A DNA stretch of 64,000 nucleotides, taken from positions 558,001-622,000 of the forward strand of contig NZ_FOCL01000003.1 of assembly GCF_900110105.1 (NCBI RefSeq), read 5' to 3'. Position numbers and translations under genes: made by a program. The notes under the pieces are model-generated. The model was not told the DNA's origin, searched no databases, and was given only the letters and a program-made list of their open reading frames with translations. Positions 43,162-52,105 of this stretch are shown here, in pieces (positions within the stretch are counted from its first letter, which is position 1; each line of letters begins with the position of its first letter). The DNA comes from Mucilaginibacter gossypiicola (GTDB lineage Bacteria; Bacteroidota; Bacteroidia; Sphingobacteriales; Sphingobacteriaceae).

Positions 43162-43752
43162 TCAGGGTTTTAATGCTTTTAATACAAGACCAAGCGTTTG
43201 CTCCATCAGTTTATCATTTAGCATAAAACTGCTGTTCACATAGCTGTTACCCTGGTTATGAAACTTAATGAGCTGATAAAGCGGTGCATAAGCTACAGCC
43301 CAATAAACTTCAAAAGGCAATGGAATAAGCTGTTTCTTTCCTTCGGCATTACGCATAAATGCACCTAAAATCTCACTGAAGTTAACTGTAAGCATCGCCG
43401 TTACCTTTTCATAAAAATGTGTATAACGCATGATTTCAATAAATTCCATATCTAACGGACATTGTATGAAATACTTAAGCCGATTGCGCCATTGCACTCT
43501 TAAGCCATCCGCAAAGTCCATATCCGGCGAAAAGTTTTGAAGACTAAAAGCCATCATTTTTTCGGCAACACTAACACAAAGGCTGCTTATAAGCTCTTCC
43601 TTATCTTTATGATAAATGTAAATGGTTGCAGGCGATACTCCTGCAGCTTTTGCAAGCTTATTGATCCCGAAGCCATCAAGTCCTTCGGCTACTATCATTT
43701 CAATAGCTTTCTGGCGTATTTGCTGCTCCTTATATTCGTCGCGTGGTCTCAT
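43162..43752 (-). CDS. TetR family transcriptional regulator
   Basis: 196 residues from MRPRDEYKEQQIRQKAIEMI (43752); an ATG two codons earlier (43758) starts one base from the -7 box and is less likely. The helix-turn-helix is FGINKLAKAAGVSPATIYIY. The C-terminal part would bind an inducer. It precedes VOC and YciI genes with 5 and 41 bases, so a detoxification-type operon is inferred. An operator candidate lies at 43770-43783. Confidence 0.92.
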   Translation of the reverse strand: MRPRDEYKEQQIRQKAIEMIVAEGLDGFGINKLAKAAGVSPATIYIYHKDKEELISSLCVSVAEKMMAFSLQNFSPDMDFADGLRVQWRNRLKYFIQCPLDMEFIEIMRYTHFYEKVTAMLTVNFSEILGAFMRNAEGKKQLIPLPFEVYWAVAYAPLYQLIKFHNQGNSYVNSSFMLNDKLMEQTLGLVLKALKP

Positions 43753-43759
43753 TTCCATG

Positions 43760-43783
43760 CAAATATAAGTGAGCGTTCGTTTA
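43760..43783 (-). promoter_or_regulatory. TetR operon promoter, -7 box next to start codon, with operator-like sequence
   Basis: The minus strand has TATATTTG at 43767-43760, matching TAnnTTTG and just ahead of the ATG pair at 43758/43752. TGAGCG-TT-CGTTTA (43770-43783) is an imperfect TetR-type palindrome immediately upstream, over the -10 to -30 part of the promoter. The 43784-44099 gap has nothing else clear. Confidence 0.45.
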
Positions 43784-44099
43784 TTTAAAATTTATTTCTT
43801 TGTTGTCAGTCAAATTTTCATCATAATTTCTTCAAGGACTGAATATATCAGTAAACGGCCATTGGCTACCTTTTTAGGAAAAACATAATAAATCCCCTAA
43901 TTTATTTTCATCAAAACAATAAATCGGGCCATCTGTTAGCCATGGGATTCTTTAGAAGTATGTGCGATGCGTTTAACAGAAGATTTTTAACGGCTTCGAG
44001 GCCAAATTTTACAAATTTCAACCAAAAGAACATTAAATTTATTCAATTGATAAATAAATAATGCCTAACTTAGCAAAATCATATCAAACAATAACAATC

Positions 44100-44321
44100 A
44101 TGGAAAAATTGACAATTTTAAGAATGTTTTTCTGCTTCCCGCTGGTTGGTTTACTGGTACCAGATGCAGGTATTTTATTATCTAATTACCCCGGCCACGT
44201 TCCATTAATGCATGTTGTGATAGAAACAGCATTATTAGTTTGCATTGCACTTTGCACTGTAGCGATAGCATATGGAAAAAGACGAAATCAGGATCAAACT
44301 AACGAAGCTTCTTTTTCATAA
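44100..44321 (+). CDS. Small two-helix membrane protein, family member 3
   Basis: 73 residues from MEKLTILRMFFCFPLVGLLV (44100); an upstream ATG at 44061 is in frame but the family alignment starts here. Two helices with VPLMHVVIETALLVCIALCT carry the conserved His, Glu and Cys-Thr. It matches members at 35356 and 41780 in length, order and termini, with an in-window paralogue on the other strand. A strong terminator follows at 44365. Confidence 0.7.
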   Translation: MEKLTILRMFFCFPLVGLLVPDAGILLSNYPGHVPLMHVVIETALLVCIALCTVAIAYGKRRNQDQTNEASFS

Positions 44322-44364
44322 TTTTTTAAAGAAATACTTTTATCAGATTTGCTAATCTGTTTTA

Positions 44365-44390
44365 AAAACGGGGTCTTTATGCCCCGTTTT
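44365..44390 (+). terminator. Terminator of small membrane protein 3 gene
   Basis: AAAACGGGG (44365-44373) and CCCCGTTTT (44382-44390) flank an eight-base loop and continue to a CT-rich run. Confidence 0.75.
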
Positions 44391-44514
44391 CTCTCATTTT
44401 ACAGTTTCTGCTGTTCATTTCTTATTACTTTACAACATATTTCATAATGGTATAAGTTTTGCCACAATCAATAATAGTTTTTTATTGATATTTGATAAAA
44501 CTGTTGACACCTTC

Positions 44515-46749
44515 ATGAAAAAAATTCTATTTCTGCTTTTTTTACCCTTGTACTCACTTGCGCAAACAGCAAGCTCGTATATTCAGCAGGGAAACTCAAA
44601 AGCTAATGCCAGGGATTATAAAGGCGCCATACAAGATTTCACACACGCTATAGAACTAAATGCTAAAAACGCCGATGTTTTTTATTACAGAGCAAACGCA
44701 TATGGTAACATTAAGGAATACAAAGCGGCAATTAACGACTATACGCAGGCTATTACCCTGAAACCCGACTTGACCAATGCTTACCTGTATAAGGCTAATG
44801 CCGAGGCCGCAATACAAGATTATCAAACTGCCATCACGGATTTCGACAGGGCTATAACACTTGGGCCCAAAACAGCAGACATGTTCCATTACAGAGGCAA
44901 TGCCAGGAGCAACCAGGGAGACTATTCAGGTGCTATTGCCGATTTCACAACCGCGCTTCAGTTTACGCCTAATAATGCAGATCTGTATAAATATCGTGGC
45001 TTAGCCAAAAACAATAATAACGATTTTACCGGAGCCATTGCCGATTATAATGCTGCAGTTAAACTAAGTCCTAACAGTGCCGAGATCTATCAATATATGG
45101 CCGGCAGCAAGGGTAGCATAAATGATTATAATGGAGCTATTGCCGATTATACCAAAACACTTTCACTTAATCCCAATAATGCCGAAGCCTACTTTTACCG
45201 CGCTAACACCAGGGCTAAACTAAATGATTTTAAGGGCGCAGTTGATGATTACAAAAAAGCAGCTGCAATAAATCCAAACCTTAAAAATCTTTTGCTTTAT
45301 ATGGCCAACGCTCAAAGCAGTCTTGGCGATACCAATGGAGCGCTTGAGTATTTCAACAAGGCGATAGTGCAATTCCCTCAAAGCGCCAACCTGTATATGT
45401 ACCGCGGCATTATCAAAAGCGATAAAAAAGACAACCATGGTGCTTTGGAGGATTTTAATAAAGCTATTGCTCTTGACCCTAAAAATGGCGATGCATACCA
45501 AAGCCGTTCGTTTTCGAAACTTGCTTTAGGCAATTATGAAGGGGCCAAACTTGATGCCGATTCGGCAATTAAACTAAATCCCAATAGCATAAGTGCTTAC
45601 GTGAGCCTAAGCAAAGCCAAAATGGCTTTAAAAGATACCGCTGGAGTTATTGCCGATTTAACAAAAGCTATTAGTCTGAACAACAAAAGTGATGAAGCAT
45701 ATCTGTCGCGCGGCGATGCTTATCGGGATTTGGGGATTCCGCTTGCTGCTATTGACGATTACACCAAAGCTATTGCTATAAACCCGGTTTATACTTATGC
45801 TTTTTTAAACCGCGCCATTGAAAAAACTAAACTCGGCGATTATGCTGCCGCCGTAAAAGATCTCGAAAAACTGATCAGCATTGCTCCGCAACAACAAAAT
45901 GGCTATCTGCGATTGGGCAAAATCAATAATTTTTATAAATACACCAATAACGGCGTACAACTATTTACTAAGGCCATCGCACTAAATCCGGCAATTGCCG
46001 ATTTTTACCTTTACCGCGGCGAAGCAAGAGCCGCTGCCGGGGATACTAAAGGAGCCTTGACCGATTATAACACAGGAATACTCAAAGCCCCTAAAAACAT
46101 CACATTATTGCTAAAGCGTGGCTTAGCCAAAGCAGATGCCGAAGATAACAATGGCGCTATCGCCGATTTCAGCAGCGCCCTTAAAATTGATTCACTATCA
46201 GACTCAACAGCACTGGTGTGGCAGGCAAGAGGTTTTGTAAAAGCCAAACTTAAAAACTATAAAGGCGCCCTTACTGATCTTGACCATGCAGTATCAATTT
46301 ACTCAAACGACGAAACATTTTTAATAAGAGGCGATACTAAAATGGCTATGAAGGATTATGCAGGCGCTGCCGATGATTATCATAATGCCATTTATATGAA
46401 TGATGCCAACATAAAAGCCTATTCGCACAGTGGCATTGCCAAAAGTTATATCGGCGACGCCCAGGGCGTAAAGGATGACTTTGCTGCCGTGTTTAAAATC
46501 TCACCAAACAACCCTGATCTATACATTGACAGAGCTATTGCCAAAATAAATTTGAAGGACCCCAACGGTGCCATTTTGGATTGCAATACTGCTATAAACC
46601 TCGATGCTAAAAACAGCCGGGCTTACTTACAAAGAGGACTTGCTAAAATAACTATAGATGATAAAACAGGCGGTTGTGCTGATATGAATAAAGCTTTAAG
46701 TATGGGCTCAAAAGAAGCATCCGACCAAATATCAAAATATTGTAAATAA
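44515..46749 (+). CDS. Large TPR-repeat protein, exported
   Basis: 744 residues from MKKILFLLFLPLYSLAQ, a signal peptide. The rest is about 20 TPR units of 34 residues with a strongly repeated core (for example the DYKGAIQDFTHAIELNAKNA, NDYNGAIADYTKTLSLNPNN and YFYRANTR patterns). Such Bacteroidota proteins act as interaction scaffolds in the periplasm or at the outer membrane. The repeats are diverged enough not to be near-identical in DNA. It is monocistronic with no recognised partner. Confidence 0.85.
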   Translation: MKKILFLLFLPLYSLAQTASSYIQQGNSKANARDYKGAIQDFTHAIELNAKNADVFYYRANAYGNIKEYKAAINDYTQAITLKPDLTNAYLYKANAEAAIQDYQTAITDFDRAITLGPKTADMFHYRGNARSNQGDYSGAIADFTTALQFTPNNADLYKYRGLAKNNNNDFTGAIADYNAAVKLSPNSAEIYQYMAGSKGSINDYNGAIADYTKTLSLNPNNAEAYFYRANTRAKLNDFKGAVDDYKKAAAINPNLKNLLLYMANAQSSLGDTNGALEYFNKAIVQFPQSANLYMYRGIIKSDKKDNHGALEDFNKAIALDPKNGDAYQSRSFSKLALGNYEGAKLDADSAIKLNPNSISAYVSLSKAKMALKDTAGVIADLTKAISLNNKSDEAYLSRGDAYRDLGIPLAAIDDYTKAIAINPVYTYAFLNRAIEKTKLGDYAAAVKDLEKLISIAPQQQNGYLRLGKINNFYKYTNNGVQLFTKAIALNPAIADFYLYRGEARAAAGDTKGALTDYNTGILKAPKNITLLLKRGLAKADAEDNNGAIADFSSALKIDSLSDSTALVWQARGFVKAKLKNYKGALTDLDHAVSIYSNDETFLIRGDTKMAMKDYAGAADDYHNAIYMNDANIKAYSHSGIAKSYIGDAQGVKDDFAAVFKISPNNPDLYIDRAIAKINLKDPNGAILDCNTAINLDAKNSRAYLQRGLAKITIDDKTGGCADMNKALSMGSKEASDQISKYCK

Positions 46750-46814
46750 TTATAACTTTTCATTTACAATACCCGTATAATAATAAGTAACTATTAACTG
46801 ATCTATACAAAACG

Positions 46815-46832
46815 AAGCCCCGAAAGGGGCTT
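46815..46832. terminator. Terminator between the convergent TPR and XRE genes
   Basis: AAGCCCC (46815-46821) and GGGGCTT (46826-46832) form a short GC-rich hairpin with a GAAA loop and continue TTACATTT; usable from both sides. Confidence 0.7.
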
Positions 46833-46859
46833 TTACATTTAGCCGTTTTTTTATATCAG

Positions 46860-47222
46860 CTATACGGCCTTCTTATCCCCTATGTGTAATTGTTCACGAA
46901 GTTCCTTCATTTCTATTTCGTAGGCGCGCATACGGGCTTGTAAAATATCAACCTCGGTACGCATCATCTGTATTTCGGTAATAAGCTTAGCCGATTCGGG
47001 TTTGTTGATCATTTTTTCGCCGGTACCAAGAATAAGCCATTCGGGCGAATATTTAAGCTGAAAACAAAGCTTCCGGATAAGATAATAGCTAATATCCTGC
47101 TTTTTGTTAATCACCTTACTAATAAAACCCTGGTCAACGCCAATAGCTCCGGCAAGCCCTAACTGGCCGCCATGCTCTTTCACAACAACCTTTAACCGTT
47201 TTATAATAGCTTCGTCAGACAT
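46860..47222 (-). CDS. XRE-type helix-turn-helix protein with coiled-coil tail
   Basis: 120 residues from MSDEAIIKRLKVVVKEHGG (47222). GLAGAIGVDQGFISKVINKK is a Cro/CI-type helix-turn-helix. Residues about 75-115 (ITEIQMMRTEVDILQARMRA) form a coiled coil for dimerisation. It resembles phage or plasmid repressors without a protease domain. It has a conserved HTH-coil layout with no adjoining phage genes. Confidence 0.75.
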   Translation of the reverse strand: MSDEAIIKRLKVVVKEHGGQLGLAGAIGVDQGFISKVINKKQDISYYLIRKLCFQLKYSPEWLILGTGEKMINKPESAKLITEIQMMRTEVDILQARMRAYEIEMKELREQLHIGDKKAV

Positions 47223-47394
47223 AAGTGACTGCAATAATAATCATTTTGTTTATCCATGCAATATATAATTGCTTTATTAAACAAGCACCAAAACAAAAAA
47301 GGTCAAATGCCCCAACAGCAAATGACCTCAAAGTAAAACTAACCAACAAAAACTATATATGACAATAAAAATAAGCTTAGGTTAAAAGCAATAA

Positions 47395-47718
47395 CTATTT
47401 ACGTCCCAACTTGTCAAGCAATTCGCCGAGTTTATTATTGTAAACAGGCAAGCTGATCTTTCCTGTATTATAATCAACGGTTATTTGTTTCAGACTTGCC
47501 TCTAATTCTTTGTTATTATGCGCATGAAATGTATCAGCATTAATCTCCGTATTAATCCTGCTTAATTTTTGATCCATGCAGCGCTGCATAAGTAGCGGTT
47601 GTACATCGTTTGCATTTTTTAGCAGCGAATTAACCCTACGCCTTTGTTGTTTGTCAAATTCCAAAATAACAAATACCAGCCCCACACCTGCTATCAAAAA
47701 CAAATAAAAATAATCCAT
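47395..47718 (-). CDS. One-helix membrane protein with coiled coil (paralogue A)
   Basis: 107 residues from MDYFYLFLIAGVGLVFVILE (47718). One membrane helix is followed by EFDKQQRRRV, then a helical region ending LPVYNNKLGELLDKL. It is a paralogue of the protein at 52106-52456 (EFNKQQKAKV ... LKEFNLKLDALLNNL), same length and order. Function unknown; likely a membrane-anchored coiled-coil protein facing the cytoplasm. Confidence 0.6.
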   Translation of the reverse strand: MDYFYLFLIAGVGLVFVILEFDKQQRRRVNSLLKNANDVQPLLMQRCMDQKLSRINTEINADTFHAHNNKELEASLKQITVDYNTGKISLPVYNNKLGELLDKLGRK

Positions 47719-47912
47719 ACCCCCTAATATTAAACGTTCATTGTACATTTTAATACGAAGCCTGTAAAATAAGGTTTCATATTATTAAAAACTTTTTCGA
47801 ATATTTTAAGGCGTAAAAATTACATCGTACACAAATTTTAAAATACACTTAAAAAGCCGACCTTTACATTCACAATCTCTTAACAAAAGGGACACATAAA
47901 ATTGCGATCATT

Positions 47913-48251
47913 ATGAAACCGGGCGATAAGGTAATTTGTATAAACGACAAAATAGATCCTGAAAAGATGGCTGAAATACAGCAGGACTTTGAGATATGGA
48001 TCACTAAAGATAAAGAATATACCATACGCGAAATACTGGACAACAATGGTATAGTAACCGGCTTATTATTGGAAGAAGTACACAATTTTCCCAAATTTTT
48101 CAAGCTGATAAACCGTTTTCAGGAACCTGCGTTTGCCCAATGGCGTTTCCGAAAACTAAATTATGCAAGCCCTCAGGCAGAAGCTATTGACGAAGAGCTG
48201 GTACTTGTTGAACAAAATGAAAAAGAACAACAACAAGTAAAGGTAAAATAG
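47913..48251 (+). CDS. Hypothetical protein
   Basis: 112 residues. Start MKPGDKVICINDKIDPEKMA; beta-type N-terminal half (TKDKEYTIREILDNNGIVTG) and a charged C-terminus rich in Glu and Gln (LVEQNEKEQQQ). The pattern KVICINDK..TKDKEYTI.I.D..G resembles SH3-like small proteins of Bacteroidota phages and plasmids. No function is known; no linked operon. Confidence 0.55.
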   Translation: MKPGDKVICINDKIDPEKMAEIQQDFEIWITKDKEYTIREILDNNGIVTGLLLEEVHNFPKFFKLINRFQEPAFAQWRFRKLNYASPQAEAIDEELVLVEQNEKEQQQVKVK

Positions 48252-48381
48252 CCCTATGATCATGGCCCACTTATCTTAACTTAAAAAATGCCGACTTGTT
48301 AAAATAAGTTAAACATTTTGCCGTAACCTATTCATAAACGGATATTTATAATAACAAAACGCTATCTATAAGTATCCGTTT

Positions 48382-49260
48382 ATGAGAAAGCTACCCGCAT
48401 TGTTTTCATTAATCACCTCCATTGGTTTGTGGTATGCCTGCACTCAGCACCCGCAAAGCAAAAATGTAAGTGATAAGCCTATAATAAAAATCAATAATCA
48501 TGTCGTTAATATTGCTTATACCGATATAGGCAAAGGTGATACTACACTGTTATTTGTACATGGCTGGTGCATTAACAAAAGCTACTTTAACGAACAAGCA
48601 AAATACTTCGGCAATAAATACCGGGTTATAACTATGGATTTGCCGGGTTATGGCCAATCAGGCAAAAATCGAAATTCCTGGACAGTAAATGATTTTGCCA
48701 GCGATGTGACCTCTGTAATAACTACCCTTAAACTAAAAAACGTAATACTTGTTGGCCACTCCATGGCCGGTGAAATAATTGTACAAGCTAAACTCAATGC
48801 GCCGCAACAGGTGATAGGACTTGTAGGCATTGATAATTTTAAAGGCTTTGACGGTAAACCCAAAACCGCAAAATCAAAAGCTGATTACGCGGAAGCTATT
48901 GCCATGTTAAAAAAGCATTTTAAAGCGGTAGCCACCGCTTATTTTAACCAGGATCTTTTTTATAAAACAACCAGCGCAGCCATCAGAAAACGCATATTAA
49001 ACGATGTGGCAAATGCTGATAGCGCCATCGCCATAGCAAGTATGGAAGACAACAATTTTAACACGACAGCCAAACTCAAAGCCAGCAAAATAAAACTTCA
49101 TCTTATTAACAGCGATTACACCCCTAACGATACAATTGGCTTTATTAAAGCAGGTATCCCCTATCAGCTGCTGCAGATACATGCTACCGGGCATTTTCCC
49201 ATGATTGAAAAACCTGCAGAATTTAACAGGCTTTTGCAACAGGCTATTAATCAAATTTAG
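48382..49260 (+). CDS. Alpha/beta hydrolase, probable lipoprotein
   Basis: 292 residues. N-terminal segment ends in IGLWYACTQ, a lipobox-like cysteine at residue 20. Catalytic features: LLFVHGWCINKSYF, GYGQSGK, nucleophile elbow LVGHSMAGE, and a late His in IHATGHFPMIEKPAEF; an acid near SDYTPND is likely. Similar in layout to the hydrolase at 37014 but not close in sequence. Substrate unknown; envelope location is inferred from the leader. Confidence 0.82.
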   Translation: MRKLPALFSLITSIGLWYACTQHPQSKNVSDKPIIKINNHVVNIAYTDIGKGDTTLLFVHGWCINKSYFNEQAKYFGNKYRVITMDLPGYGQSGKNRNSWTVNDFASDVTSVITTLKLKNVILVGHSMAGEIIVQAKLNAPQQVIGLVGIDNFKGFDGKPKTAKSKADYAEAIAMLKKHFKAVATAYFNQDLFYKTTSAAIRKRILNDVANADSAIAIASMEDNNFNTTAKLKASKIKLHLINSDYTPNDTIGFIKAGIPYQLLQIHATGHFPMIEKPAEFNRLLQQAINQI

Positions 49261-49341
49261 TGATATCAAAGCTGCATTCAAGTCAATAAACGGCCTTATT
49301 AACTATGTAACAAATTCCAAATGGCATAATACAGATACATT

Positions 49342-49758
49342 TCAATAATCATAGTCACTCGCAGCTCCCGCCTCTACAAGTTGCGTAAGCAAAGTCTTCA
49401 ATATAGCTTCCCGGGCCCATTGTTGTTCAAGTACAGATGCGTCGTCCTTATACCATTGCACAGGGGTATTAATTTCGATACGAGCCTTGTAAGCAAAGTT
49501 TTTGGTTGGGTGCAATTTAGTTCCTTCGTAGCTATTCAGGTTTTCGGCCTTAATGATACGCGCCATGTCACGTATCCTGATATCTACCTGCAGGCATTCA
49601 TCAATCGAATTTTTATAATCCTGTTTGTCTTCCAGCCATAAGGTAAGTACTTCATCCGTAAGCTCATGCTCCGCAACTGTGATTCGGCTGTAATCATAAT
49701 CAACCGATATAATAAGCCACCAAAGTTGACTTTTAAGTTTTTGAGAAATTTTTATCAT
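49342..49758 (-). CDS. Hypothetical protein
   Basis: 138 residues, no signal or membrane helix. Segments such as LKSQLWWLIISVDYDYSRIT and VEAGAASDYDY are not assigned to a family. The protein is neutral to acidic with many charged residues. It lies before the short gene at 49826 on the same strand with 67 bases between them. Confidence 0.5.
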   Translation of the reverse strand: MIKISQKLKSQLWWLIISVDYDYSRITVAEHELTDEVLTLWLEDKQDYKNSIDECLQVDIRIRDMARIIKAENLNSYEGTKLHPTKNFAYKARIEINTPVQWYKDDASVLEQQWAREAILKTLLTQLVEAGAASDYDY

Positions 49759-49825
49759 GATAATTAGTGTATTGATTGCGTATTATTTTAATTGGTCATT
49801 TATATTATAAAGGCTGCAAACTGAA

Positions 49826-50020
49826 TTATTGCCGGTTAAAAGCCGGCATCCATCCGGGCAGATATTTTTGAATAGCTGCAATTTCATCTCTATATTTTTC
49901 GCACGCAGCCCTGTATCCTTCAAAGCGCTGTAAAACCTCATGTTCATTTACGTTATCCGGGTTGTTGGGATACTTATTATCTACGGCTGATTGCCGGAGC
50001 GCCGAAAAAGCTATATACAT
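49826..50020 (-). CDS. Small hypothetical protein
   Basis: 64 residues starting MYIAFSALRQSAVDNKYPNN, with a helix-type C-terminus (CEKYRDEIAAIQKYLPGW). No family recognised. It diverges from the S24-type repressor gene and the intergenic region holds a candidate operator, so it may be under that repressor's control. Confidence 0.45.
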   Translation of the reverse strand: MYIAFSALRQSAVDNKYPNNPDNVNEHEVLQRFEGYRAACEKYRDEIAAIQKYLPGWMPAFNRQ

Positions 50021-50068
50021 GGTAATATTATATTGAATTATTTATTGTATTATTTCTTGATTTAAAAT

Positions 50069-50082
50069 TACAGAATACTGTA
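50069..50082. promoter_or_regulatory. 14-bp palindrome in the S24 repressor/small-gene intergenic region
   Basis: TACAGAATACTGTA is a perfect inverted repeat (TACAG and CTGTA around AATA); a half-site ATACAG recurs downstream near 50173. It lies 49 bases upstream of the small minus-strand gene and 144 bases before the repressor start. Confidence 0.35.
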
Positions 50083-50225
50083 TTTACACAAAAGAATACT
50101 CTTTACAAAAGAGGCTCTATATTTTGTTTTATGAATAATTTAACTTACATTAGCCATTATCAACAAAACAAATATACAGAATAATCTTTATTATATTCAA
50201 GAAAAATCTTTAATTTATTTTCATC

Positions 50226-50927
50226 ATGGAAGACGAAGTAAAACCAGGCAAAATAAAGACTGTGCGCCCCGAAACATTGGAGTTTATAATACTCTACAAT
50301 CAACTCAGAGGAAAGGCATTTAATGGCAATGCTCAATTAGCAGAAGCTTTAGGCTTTAATTCTCCAAGCTCAATCACCGAGATAATAAAGAGCAGGCAGA
50401 ACATAGACCCAGAAAAACTCCGTATTTTTAAAGAAAAATTCAAAGAACACATAAACGGAGATAAAAAACAGAATTTCTCTGAACAAAAAACGGTATCAAA
50501 ACACAGTGAGGGCATCCCTATGTATGAGATTTCCGCTACAGCTTCGGGGGTTGAGGTATATAATGACATTAATGATTCGCAGCCGGTTGGCCATATGAAT
50601 TTTCCAGGCATTGAAGATTGCGATTTTGCGCTTCCTGTTTGGGGACACAGTATGTACCCATACCTTGAAAACGGTTGCTGGGTTGCCCTAAAAATAATTC
50701 ATGATAAAAAAATCCTGCCTGGTGAGGTTTATTACATTGAATGGGGCGACTATCGCATGTATAAACGCCTCCTCGCCGGAGATATTCCAGATGAGGTAAT
50801 TGCCCATTCAGATAACACTACCGAAATGGTTGGTAACCGGCTCAAATATGCCCCGTTTATTATAAAAGTGGCCGATATTAAAAAACTTTGCCTGGTTAAA
50901 GACATCCACAAAAAACACAACCACTAA
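50226..50927 (+). CDS. CI-like repressor with S24 (LexA-type) peptidase domain
   Basis: 233 residues. The N-terminal part (LAEALGFNSPSSITEIIKSR) is a helix-turn-helix region; the C-terminal S24 domain has the catalytic Ser in WGHSMYPYLENGCWV and the Lys in MYKRLLAGDI. A self-cleaving, SOS-type phage or mobile-element repressor. No phage structural genes lie next to it, so it may be a remnant or a stand-alone regulator. Confidence 0.82.
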   Translation: MEDEVKPGKIKTVRPETLEFIILYNQLRGKAFNGNAQLAEALGFNSPSSITEIIKSRQNIDPEKLRIFKEKFKEHINGDKKQNFSEQKTVSKHSEGIPMYEISATASGVEVYNDINDSQPVGHMNFPGIEDCDFALPVWGHSMYPYLENGCWVALKIIHDKKILPGEVYYIEWGDYRMYKRLLAGDIPDEVIAHSDNTTEMVGNRLKYAPFIIKVADIKKLCLVKDIHKKHNH

Positions 50928-51140
50928 ACTACCTAACGGCTGCAATTTGACATGTCACTTGCAGCCGCCACTATCAGCCTTTATTACAAAACATCTGGCA
51001 CCTGCAACATTCTTACTACTCTGCAGTTAATATAATAAGGCCATTTGTTAATATCCGCTTATTATTCGGCGCATTTGTTAAACCTTTAAAGATTCAGGCG
51101 ATCAAATTTAAAGGATCTTAAGCGGGGCTATTTTTTAATA

Positions 51141-51305
51141 ATGCAAAGTGAACTATTAAAACTAATCATTTATGAATTCAGCGTTGGCAACTGGGTACAA
51201 AATTTTGCGTTTTACATCTCTCTGGCACTTCTGTTCCGCACTGTAGCCGTACAGATAAAATCGGCATCGAGCATCAAATTAAAAAGCCGGCGTGCGCTGA
51301 AATAG
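51141..51305 (+). CDS. Possible 54-residue small membrane protein
   Basis: Begins MQSELLKLIIYEFSVGNWVQ and contains one hydrophobic helix (FAFYISLALLFRTVAV) followed by a basic tail (IKLKSRRALK). Too short for reliable homology; the length, Met start and charge distribution suggest a real gene. It lies in a gap of about 450 bases between the repressor and the GNAT gene. Confidence 0.4.
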   Translation: MQSELLKLIIYEFSVGNWVQNFAFYISLALLFRTVAVQIKSASSIKLKSRRALK

Positions 51306-51380
51306 CCAATTATTTACAAAAAGAAAACTATCAGGGCCTAAAACTTCTATAATTTAGCCGTAACTTCTTTTGCAGATAAA

Positions 51381-51890
51381 ATGATAATCAGACTGGCTAC
51401 GCTTAACGATATACCACAGATATTAGCTCTTATTGCCAATGTAGTACCTGCCATGCAAGCAACAGGTAATTTTCAATGGAATGATGACTATCCCAACAAA
51501 CAGGTATTCATTGAAGATATTGGCCTTAACCAACTTTGGGTAGCAGAAATCACCGGAAGCATAGCAGGCGTGGCCGCCATAACTACCGATCAGGATGCCG
51601 AATACGCGCAGGCAGGGCTTGATATTACCGAAACCGCCATAGTAACGCATCGCCTTGCTGTAAATATTAATTATCAGGGGCGTGGTGTGGCAGCGGCACT
51701 TTTAAAACAAGCCGAACATGAAGCCATCCGGAGCGAAATAAGCGTATTGCGAATTGACACCAATGTTGTCAACCAGGCAACGCAAAAATTATTTCCCAAA
51801 TTAGGTTACGTTTTAGCCGGAGAAATTAGCTTAAATATAAGGCCCGGCTTAAAGTTTTTATGCTATGAAAAGCGGCTAAATAATAAATAA
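51381..51890 (+). CDS. GNAT family N-acetyltransferase
   Basis: 169 residues. Begins MIIRLATLNDIPQILALIAN; the acetyl-CoA loop is in HRLAVNINYQGRGVAAALLK (QGRGVA) and the late strand has VVNQATQKLFPKLGYVLAGE. Substrate unknown. It is a separate single gene. Confidence 0.88.
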   Translation: MIIRLATLNDIPQILALIANVVPAMQATGNFQWNDDYPNKQVFIEDIGLNQLWVAEITGSIAGVAAITTDQDAEYAQAGLDITETAIVTHRLAVNINYQGRGVAAALLKQAEHEAIRSEISVLRIDTNVVNQATQKLFPKLGYVLAGEISLNIRPGLKFLCYEKRLNNK

Positions 51891-52105
51891 TGAAACTACA
51901 CCCAAACCTGATCACCTTACCTATATTCAGAGAAAACTTCACACATTCACACTAAGTCCACAATCATTTCTCAATAGTTATTCACAATTGGGCATTTTAT
52001 CAACACTTGCCTATTAGTTTATTTTCTATTCAGTTATATTTATTGTAATTATAAACCGAAGGCCCCTCCGCCCGGAATCATAAAACTGTAACAAAAGAGA
52101 AGAAG

